Of a DNA stretch of 64,000 nt, positions 56,472-64,000 are shown piece after piece. Within the stretch, counting starts at the first letter, position 1; each line of letters opens with the position of its first letter. The DNA comes from Xanthoparmelia taractica (Eukaryota; Ascomycota; Lecanoromycetes; Lecanorales; Parmeliaceae). Position numbers and translations under genes: made by a program. The stretch covers positions 1-64,000 of the forward strand of contig JANQBS010000072.1 of NCBI GenBank assembly GCA_033085395.1, read 5' to 3'. The notes below the pieces were generated by a model that saw only the letters and a program-made list of their open reading frames with translations, was not told the DNA's origin and made no database searches.

Positions 56472-58277
56472 ATGCGGGGCAAGATGGCAGGTATAAAGAG
56501 CGAGATGGGGCGTTTCCTCTCGATTTCTGCTCTTGTGTTCTGCAGAGCTGAGGCACATCTTAATCTGAGTTCCTCAAAGATGCTCTTTTCAAAGCAACAA
56601 GCTGTCCTTGCAGCCTCTTTTTGTAGCCAGACATGTTTCAGTCAAGCGACCTGGTCGAACCTCAATCAATCTGTTCATGGCCGTCTCTATGCTGCCACTC
56701 CACTTGCACTGCCCTGCTTCTCCAGCTATAACGGGAAGCCGGTGCCAGTTGATCCAACCGCTTGCAGTGCCATACAGAGTAAATATACGTCAGCAACTTT
56801 CAGAACCAACCTCTTCAATGGATACCTGAACTTTCAGGACGAGATCTGCGCCTCAGTCCCGGGAGATGGATGTTTACTGGACAATCGAAATCCCACGGAT
56901 CCTCTTGCTTACACCAACACAAGCTGTAATCAAGGAAGCGTTCCCGACCACTACATCGATGTACGAGAGCCAAATGATGTTGTTGAAGCATTCCAATTTG
57001 CAAAGAAAACTGGCATCAGGCTATCCATCAAGAACACTGGATGCTCCAACTCCGGGAGAAACAGCTTGAAAGGATCCCTGGGATTGTGGGTCTGGAATCT
57101 GAAAGACATCTCCCACGACCAAAACTTCATTCCTGAAGGTTGTGGTAAGGCGAGCGCAATCCCAATGTCCATGACCGTTGGAGCAGGAGTCAATACCGCT
57201 CAAGCTATGCAATATTCTGGTACTCACAATTTTACCTACGTCAGTGCATATAACGACGTGGTTGGTGCTTCTGGTGGCTGGCCCCAAGGCGGAGGAGAAG
57301 GAGTACTGTGTCCTGTTTACGGCCTAGGCGCCGATAGGGTCATACAGTATAAAGTCGTCACTCCGGATGGCGTGTTGCGAACAGCAAACGCATGCCAGAA
57401 TCAGGACCTCTTTTGGGCCTTGCGAGGCGGCGGCGGCGGCACTTTTGGCGTGGTCCTAGAAAGCACCCACAAAGTGGAGGAGGCCTTCAAAATCACAGTA
57501 GCCAACATTACTTACCCAGCGACGCCTGCAAATTATGTCCCGTTCGTTGACGTTGTGATCAATTCCACAGCACAATGGGCTCACGATGGATGGGGCGGTA
57601 ACATCAACCCCGGCAGCGTGCTCATCGTTACTCCCCTACTATCCCTCTCCCAAGCCAACGAATCCGTCAAGGACATCACAGACTTCGCCCACAGCCAGAA
57701 CGGCACCAGCGAACTTGTATCACTCATCTACCACGATTTCTACGTCAAGTACGTCCCGCCACCCCCCCCAATCGGCAGCGCCCACGTCCTGAGCACGCGC
57801 CTGATCCCGCTCAACATGTTCGAAACCGCCCCCGGCCGCGCCAAAATGCTTTCCTTCCTCGCATCCTACGCCGAGCAGAAGTCCTACGCCTACATCATCC
57901 CCGTCGGCCCCGTCCTCTACCCCTACGTTCCCGACTCAGCGTCCTACACCCCAGCATGGCGAGACTCGTACTGGCTCCTCGGCCTCCACCCCCCGGAATG
58001 GAGCTGGAACAGCACCGTGGATGAGAGAAAATCAGTAGTGGAGATGACGGAGAAGATCACAAAGAGTCTGGAGGATCTGACCCCCGGATCCGGGACGCAT
58101 TTTAACGAGGCGGATCCGTTCACGAGCGATTGGCAGCAGGCGTTTTGGGGGGACAACTACAAGAGATTGCTGGAGATCAAGCAGACTTATGATCCGCATG
58201 GTCTGTTAACTTGTTGGCGTTGTGTGGGTTTTAATGAGAGTGACGCTGGCTTCGACTGCTTTCGGGGGTTTGACTGA
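56472..58277 (+). CDS. Secreted FAD-linked oxidase, BBE/PCMH-type, with altered flavin-linking motif
   Basis: Intronless 601-aa member of the FAD-binding PCMH plus berberine-bridge-enzyme superfamily. Such enzymes oxidise sugars, alcohols or secondary metabolites, usually outside the cell. The N-terminus has a hydrophobic FLSISALVFC stretch consistent with a signal peptide; starts at 56472, 56484 or 56508 are possible. The FAD domain shows YIDVREPNDVVEAFQFAKKT, SYNDVVGASGGW-like YNDVVGASGGWPQGGGEG, YGLGADRVIQYKVVTPDG and LFWALRGGGGGTFGVV. The C-terminal BBE segment WGDNYKRLLEIKQTYDP is present. Many N-X-S/T sequons fit secretion. Where relatives have NTGHD, with the histidine that bonds FAD, this protein has NTGCSNSGRN. 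Substrate unknown. Confidence 0.9.
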   Translation: MRGKMAGIKSEMGRFLSISALVFCRAEAHLNLSSSKMLFSKQQAVLAASFCSQTCFSQATWSNLNQSVHGRLYAATPLALPCFSSYNGKPVPVDPTACSAIQSKYTSATFRTNLFNGYLNFQDEICASVPGDGCLLDNRNPTDPLAYTNTSCNQGSVPDHYIDVREPNDVVEAFQFAKKTGIRLSIKNTGCSNSGRNSLKGSLGLWVWNLKDISHDQNFIPEGCGKASAIPMSMTVGAGVNTAQAMQYSGTHNFTYVSAYNDVVGASGGWPQGGGEGVLCPVYGLGADRVIQYKVVTPDGVLRTANACQNQDLFWALRGGGGGTFGVVLESTHKVEEAFKITVANITYPATPANYVPFVDVVINSTAQWAHDGWGGNINPGSVLIVTPLLSLSQANESVKDITDFAHSQNGTSELVSLIYHDFYVKYVPPPPPIGSAHVLSTRLIPLNMFETAPGRAKMLSFLASYAEQKSYAYIIPVGPVLYPYVPDSASYTPAWRDSYWLLGLHPPEWSWNSTVDERKSVVEMTEKITKSLEDLTPGSGTHFNEADPFTSDWQQAFWGDNYKRLLEIKQTYDPHGLLTCWRCVGFNESDAGFDCFRGFD

Positions 58278-59309
58278 GAAGAGGTCGGGGAGCAGCCTGT
58301 GCTGAGTTGGCACTGCAGCCTGAACAAAGGAAGAATGCGTTATCGAATTGTTTTATTTTCCGGACAGCTGGATATCACTAAAAGCTGTTGTCATTCATTT
58401 TCTTTTTGCTGTTTTTCAATGAGCATTTTGTACCAGTTGAAGGTCTTCCGGTTGCATGTACGGAGTAGCGATGGAGGATTCTTCCCACCAGCTCATAATG
58501 TCTGCATACATGTTTTTATTAAGCAATAATACAAGCTACAGCATTTTCATCCACCTCCCCTGCCCTCATAGCCGTAGGGAGTCGTCATTCGCCTCTCCTC
58601 AGACATCTGACTTAAGACATACCCCGTCTCAAACAGAACCCACATCCACTAGCCCTTAAGATAGGTTTCTCTATAATATTCTCCAGTGCAATTTTGATCT
58701 ACCTGAAGGTACGAGTGTGCTTACCTCTACAGCGGACGTTATCAAGATTGTAAAGGAATTCAACGACTTGTATTGGTATCTTTACGAACAACCGAGCATG
58801 CTTCCTGTCTCCCCCTATTGCACTGGTCCAATTGGCACCGCCGCTATGCTGAGCACTTATGCTGATATGAAAGAAAACGCCAGACCGACTTGGGTCTGAA
58901 GGGGGCCGGTACGCTGACATCAACCCATTACAGAGAAGAGGAGTGACAAACATGCCCAATCCTAATCTCACTGCCGTGAAATCCGCCTAGATCACAAGTG
59001 GTTCTCCGGTAAAGTTAGAGGCTGGGCCCTCGTAAAAGCGTCCTAGCAGGATATATCCGTGTGTTTACGCACCTCACCGGAAAAGGTGCTGCGAATAGAT
59101 AATACCAATACGTCTCCTGACTATGGAGAGGTATTTATGGGCCATGAGCTTTAGGACGCTCAAGGATGCGGACTTGGATTGGTAACACTATCGCAGAGTG
59201 AGAACGTAGCGATATTCGGCGGCTGAGGACATTGGTGGGCCCGTGGTAGACTATGGGAGTCTGCACTCGATAAGCATTGGGTCCTTGATCCTCTGGGACA
59301 TGGATCCTT
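58278..59309. other. Intergenic with a possible gene fragment at 58672-58899
   Basis: Mostly non-coding. A plus-strand frame at about 58686-58899 (VIKIVKEFNDLYWYLYEQPS...) looks protein-like and is preceded by a plausible acceptor (ATTCTCCAG). It has no ATG of its own, no recognisable family and no upstream exon that I can find. It may be a relic. The rest should be 3' UTRs of the two convergent neighbours. Confidence 0.35.
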
Positions 59310-62300
59310 TTACCAGTTCGAATACACCTGAGCTTCAGTCTGATTCCAGCCACTGCTGTCTACCCAGCCATCACCATTTGTCCAGCCCTGGCTGTTGTAG
59401 GATTCTGCTTTGGCGTATCCCATGGATGAGTTGGCCGGCCCGTAGGTATTGCCATCTATTCGGATCTCTTGAACTTGGCTACGGTCTTCCATCACAGTAT
59501 CCTGCTGCTCTTCTGGCGGCGGCTCGACGACATCTCGGCACACAGAATTGACCAAATCTTCTTTGGATTTGTCCATGACATAGACTAAGAAGTATGGCGT
59601 AGCAGGTCGATCCCCTGGTTCTTGCTCGAATATCTCCTTGGTATCTTTGACCTCAATCACATACCCATCGTTGTAATTTCGCCACAATTGCTTCGCAAAA
59701 TCGTAGATATAAATCCAATAATGACCAGAATTATGGAAGCCTCTGTGAATGAAGACGGAATGCAACCGATATGGGATCCTCTGAAGGTCGTTGAATTGGC
59801 TGGCAATGTGGGACTTCAGGTCCCTGATCTGCAACTCAAGGGCTAGCAATTTGTGTCAGCATGAGCGGCTCGCTGTTCAATGCTGTATACTTACATTCAA
59901 ACTCCTTTTTGGCCGCTGTTGCAGCATAGTCCAGCTCTTGCAGCAGCCTCGGCGGAACCTCGATGGGGTCTTTGTCATCTATATCCGGAATCTGGCGCAA
60001 GAACCTACATGTGGCTTCTAGGATTTCTGGCATGTCCATACCCATCTATGTCACATCTTAGTCGTGAAATAAGCTTAGAAGCAAGGGTTACTAACGTCTG
60101 AGGTGGCAAGCTCGGCCCTCCGCGACTCCAAGTTAGCGAGCTGCTTCTTCCACTCCCAGCATTCTCGACGTCTTTGCATTAGATCCGCATCCGAGGAGTC
60201 CATGTACCTATCCATGTAAATGGTCTCTCTCAACTCCAGGTGATGATTCGACTTGAACACGGACTTCTTCTCCATGTCGAATTGTACTCGTTGGACGTGT
60301 ACTTGCAGAATAGGCGGGAGTTGACTGATTGATGTGTACTGTGGCTCGAGGTTCCCACCTACTTCAACATCTTGAACGTCGTAAGCGCCGTCTAAAGCTG
60401 CGTAAATATCGCGGGATCCCGTAGCTACATCGACTTTGATATCGGACATGTATTCTTCCTTGGTCCTGATTCTCCCCTGTTTGTTGGTGGTGTAAGACTT
60501 TTGTTTTCCGAAGAATAGGCGTTTGACTTCGTCAATCTGTTCCCCAGATTCGTCAACGGATTCGGCCTTGATGGCACATTGTAATTGAAAGAGCACATTT
60601 GCAATGACTTCAGTGACGTCCTGTTGAGCGCCATACTCAGCCTCTTGGACAGCATTCGTTTCTATTGGCTTTGGCCTTGGCGGGACTGGCGGAGGTCTGT
60701 TCGGCGGCGGTATGAGGATCGATTTGCTATCTTCAATATGATCGTCCTGTCTAGACTCGGAAGATTTTGAGTATTCGTTGTTGAAATCTGTCGTCTCACT
60801 CTCCATTGCATTCCAAGGGTTTGCGGAGCCTTGCTGCTCATTCACACGGGACGGAGAAGACTCGCTAAGAGGTCTCAGGTGTGTCAGTGGCGAGGTCTCT
60901 CGGGCTGACTCTTTGCTGGGCGGCATGTTTTCCTTATCCTCGAAAAGCTTCCGTTGTAGGCCTTTCTCATCATCGTCATCATCATTGTCCAAGATCATAA
61001 CGTCATCATCAGTAGTAGATGGACCATCAACCAAGGTTACATCGCTCGCGTCGTCGCCGTTGTGATCGTCCTTGACGACATTCGAGTCTGTGGCTTCAAG
61101 GGACGCATCGCAAGACATGTCCGTGTCTTTCTGAGGTGGACTAGAAGGACCTAGGGGACCAAAAACAGGACTGCCGTGGATCCGCCCCAGTGAAGGACGA
61201 GTAGGGCTGAGCATGGACTGGCGACGTATGTGTTCTTCCTTAGAAGAGCTGACAAGGGTGAGACGAGCAAGTTCTGGCTCTGGCGTCACTGAAGCCTTGG
61301 AAGACGTAATCATATCCTCGAATAGCCTCTTCAGTTGATCGACGACTGTGCAAGTCAGTAAACCCTTCACTAATAGTAGACAACAGTGCTCACATTGCTG
61401 TGCACGATCGACCTCTTTTTTAGACACATTCCTAGATCCTACTCGCTTCGATTTTAAGCTCTCTCCGTCAGTCGGCATTTTAAACTCATTGATCTTCAGC
61501 ACAAGCTCCCTTAGCGGCTTGATAGTGAAATAAAATTGTAGCAAACTGTTGAGGTAGCACGTATTGCCAATATTTTCCAAGCCCACTGGCCACTCAGAGA
61601 TTGGATGCCCCCGTGAGCTCATGTCAGAATTCAGATAACTCTTCAGGCGTGGAGAGTCCCTTGCTTTTGCAATTGCAAAGAGTGCATTCTTAAAGTCGCT
61701 AGTCTGGGAGGGACTATCGGATTTCAAGGAGTCGTATAGAGCAAGGATCGTTTCATCGTCAAGTGTTCGGTCACTGATTCCTAGGCGAACGTATGCTTGA
61801 TCGACATCCATCTCGGACTCGCCTAGTGTACCAGTTTCAAGCCAATGTTTAAGAGCGTTGCTCTTGCGGTGGTCGGCAATCAAGGCGACGGCGTGGCGTG
61901 CTGTAGATGCGTCTGAGGATGGCTGATCGACCTGCATGAAGAAGCATAATGCGATCAGCAAATGGTGTGTTGCCAACTTTGACATTTAAACGAGATTAAA
62001 GTGAATTTATATCATGTGATAAGGGACAAGGTCAAACGGAATACCTTGACAGAGTACATGGACACGATGAAGTCATCGGTAAGGTCTGCGGACGCATCTA
62101 AGTAGAGAAGCGCTTGCTCATAAGTTGTGACAGCTGTGATTGTGTTAGTAATTCATCGGCCAGACAATAGTCATTGCAGGTTTTAGCGTACCTTGGGATG
62201 CTACAAGTTGGATCTTTTCACTATCGCGGCTTTGGCCAATAATCTTTAAAGCCCTTCGCATCTCTGGCTCTTGTTTAGGGGCATCAGAAACTCTTGACTG

Positions 62301-63836
62301 AAATGTGCCGATGATTGTGTCATCCTCATAGTCAGCTCGAGAATTTAGGCCAAGTTCCTTGAAAGCAGCCTTCACGTCTTGTAGGCTAATTTTGTTCTGG
62401 GAAGCCTCGATCGCAACTTTTGTGTCAAGGGCTTCGCTGCGACGCCCTTTTGCTATTCCTTGAAGACAGCCCAAGTAATACGGAGTGTTGTAGGGATCCT
62501 TTTCCAATTGTCGCTCATATGAGAATGCTATGAGCTCGTCATGAAAGTCTGCACTGGCACCTAAACCGGCATGCCATCTCGGACTTATAAGCCTGGAAGC
62601 ATAGGGACATGGGATGTCACACTTGGACTTACGGGTGCTCTTCCATGGGATCAGTCAGATCAATGGTCCTAGAGCGTATGCTTTGCTTGACTAGAACAAA
62701 TGAGCTTCAGTTCATTGCGGAAAAAGAGCTTTTGCCACTTACAGTCAAGACAACCCAGTACGGCACTCAAGTCTCTTTTTGCCCATTCGGCAACGTACTG
62801 GTTGCTGATGGTACGCCTCTCATCGTCGGGTCTTTCGGAGATCAGGACATCCAGTTCCCTAAGTAAATCATCCAGGCGATTGTTGAGTGAGTTTGTCGGA
62901 TAGGGTGGCGCAAGCACTTCAGGCTCCGGTGGTAGCCAATCTTCTCCCTACGATCACTAAATCAACTCTGCTATATTGATATACACCACTTAATATTACC
63001 TCACGTGTAAATCCAACATATTCAAGCAAATCAACACAAGACTCTCCTAAACTTAAAAGGAACTGTTTGTTATGTCCTGGAATTTTCCTGCTTTTCTCTG
63101 GAGTCTGAACAGCGTTCCAGATATATATGCGCAGATTGCTGAGGACATTTACTGGTAGTGGGACAGCATGACCCTCAAATCTTTTAGGTTCCTCTACCAT
63201 TGCTCTCTCCGCTCGAGTCTTGATCATGAACTTGTCGGTAAGCTGTTTCACCCAATCTGGGGAAAGCCTAGGTGGCTTGAACCAGATGACTACTTTTGCA
63301 GAGCACTCAGCCGCAGAACATTGGAAATGTTGCTCATCCACCCATGGGAATCCTGTATCCGGATCTGGGGCAAGTACGCCATACTGTCTAGGCTTCGATA
63401 AATGCGGTTGGTGCATAAAATGATGCAATGGCCTAGATGTGGTCGGGCAAGGTTTTGAAAAGGCGTTCCCTTCCCGAAAATCCATCAAGAGATCCAGATG
63501 AGACCGACATACAAGGCAAAACACCGCAATTTTCCACACGGTGGACGAATCCGACTTGTAGCCATCATCAGGGAGGCTGCTCTGGTTTCTTTTGAGTGAC
63601 CACTTATGCTTGCAGCTGTTTCCTGGTGGAGGCGTAGAGACGTTCTTTTGCTCCTCCTCGTCAAAATATGGAAGACCAGTCAGGGTGTTATAGGCCGTCG
63701 GTACCAGGTATCTAGGGTCGTAGTCGTAGAGATCGCTGAGGAGCCGTGGTGCGGTCTTGCCTGAAAAGGAGTATTATGAGTATATGGATAATTCTCTTGT
63801 CTCGTAAAACCCACCTCCTCTAAGAACGACCCTCAT
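59310..63836 (-). CDS. UBP2: Ubiquitin carboxyl-terminal hydrolase, Ubp2 type
   Basis: Large USP-family deubiquitinase; in yeast Ubp2 trims K63 chains and works with Rsp5. The ATG at 63836 gives MRVVLRG, spliced to GKTAPRLLSDLYDYDPRYLV. The long N-terminal region holds a Cys-rich segment (FCLVCRSHL, CSAAECSAKVVIWFKPPRLS) and helical repeats. The catalytic Cys box is WPVGLENIGNTCYLNSLLQF at about 61575-61620. An acidic, Ser/Pro-rich insert of several hundred residues follows, including DDDDDEKG and PPPNRPPPVPPRPKP. The QQDVTEVIANVLFQLQCA block comes next, then the His box YRLHSVFIHRGFHNSGHYWI and RNYNDGYVIEV near the C-terminus. The frame ends at 59310. About seven or more exons and roughly 1,300 residues, like yeast Ubp2. 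Catalytic residues look intact. Confidence 0.94.
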
Positions 63837-64000
63837 GATGGCTTTTGTAAAGGCTTTAGGCAAGCTAGCATCCTTGATGACAGTTGTTGGCTTTCAACGC
63901 CGAGGGCACCCTTCAGTCATATGCCAGCGCGTGATCATATACTACCGTACAGCTAGTCTTTGCGTTTATCTATTCCATCTATGCATTATATGTATTATTC

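Noticed and set aside
1..64000. tRNA, rRNA, CRISPR, intact transposon or biosynthetic gene cluster
   Set aside because: No cloverleaf with a convincing B-box, no repeat-spacer array, no transposase or reverse transcriptase motifs, and no PKS/NRPS/terpene core enzyme were seen. A tRNAscan or RepeatMasker run would settle this.

Overview
This window is chromosomal DNA from a filamentous ascomycete (Pezizomycotina). The signs are short spliceosomal introns of about 45-90 nt with GT..AG ends, dense genes on both strands, mitochondrial complex I genes (absent from baker's yeast), a ChiB-like GH18 chitinase and fungal-only hypothetical families. The species cannot be named from sequence alone. I see no prokaryotic elements, intact transposon, CRISPR array or convincing tRNA/rRNA gene.

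Layout. 1-507: AT-rich DNA with a heptamer microsatellite. 508-7577: PRX5-type peroxiredoxin (+), NIF3-like protein (-), BolA3-like protein (+), a trehalose-phosphate synthase paralogue (-), complex I GRIM-19/NDUFA13 (+). 7775-22760: exportin-5/Msn5 (-), PDAT/Lro1 (-), NatC catalytic subunit Naa30/Mak3 (+), condensin subunit 1/Ycs4 (-), Cdc7-type kinase (+), ribosomal protein uL15 (-). 23010-24591: a nitrilase 3' remnant and a small secreted Cys-rich protein. 26078-31244: Ariadne-type RBR E3 ligase (+), a small two-helix membrane protein (+) and Gpi1 of GPI-anchor synthesis (+), the last two only 19 bp apart. 31602-35583: a Cys-rich AT-hook protein and two tandem paralogues of an unrecognised family (all -). 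36043-38909: MSH2 (-). 41543-46748: GH18 chitinase (+), complex I NDUFS8 (-) and mitochondrial acyl carrier protein (+) head to head, Vps74/GOLPH3 (+). 46749-51086: 4.3 kb of repeat-rich non-coding DNA before a conserved Q/P/S-rich regulatory-type protein. 53952-63836: Rrp14/SURF6 (-), a secreted BBE-like FAD oxidase (+), Ubp2-type deubiquitinase (-).

How the genes fit together. Most are single-copy housekeeping genes. Several are divergent pairs with short shared promoters whose products plausibly act together: NDUFS8/ACP (213 bp, with a CCAAT box), condensin/Cdc7 (238 bp, with adjacent forkhead-like and MCB-like sites) and NIF3/BolA3 (245 bp). MSH2 also has an ACGCGT site upstream. The accessory parts are the nitrilase remnant plus secreted protein, the tandem paralogue pair, and the oxidase whose usual flavin-linking histidine is replaced.

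Exon boundaries were read by eye from reading frame, splice consensus and family conservation. No homology search was run. Several gene models differ from the longest open frame, notably GPI1, BolA3, MSH2, uL15 and ACP.
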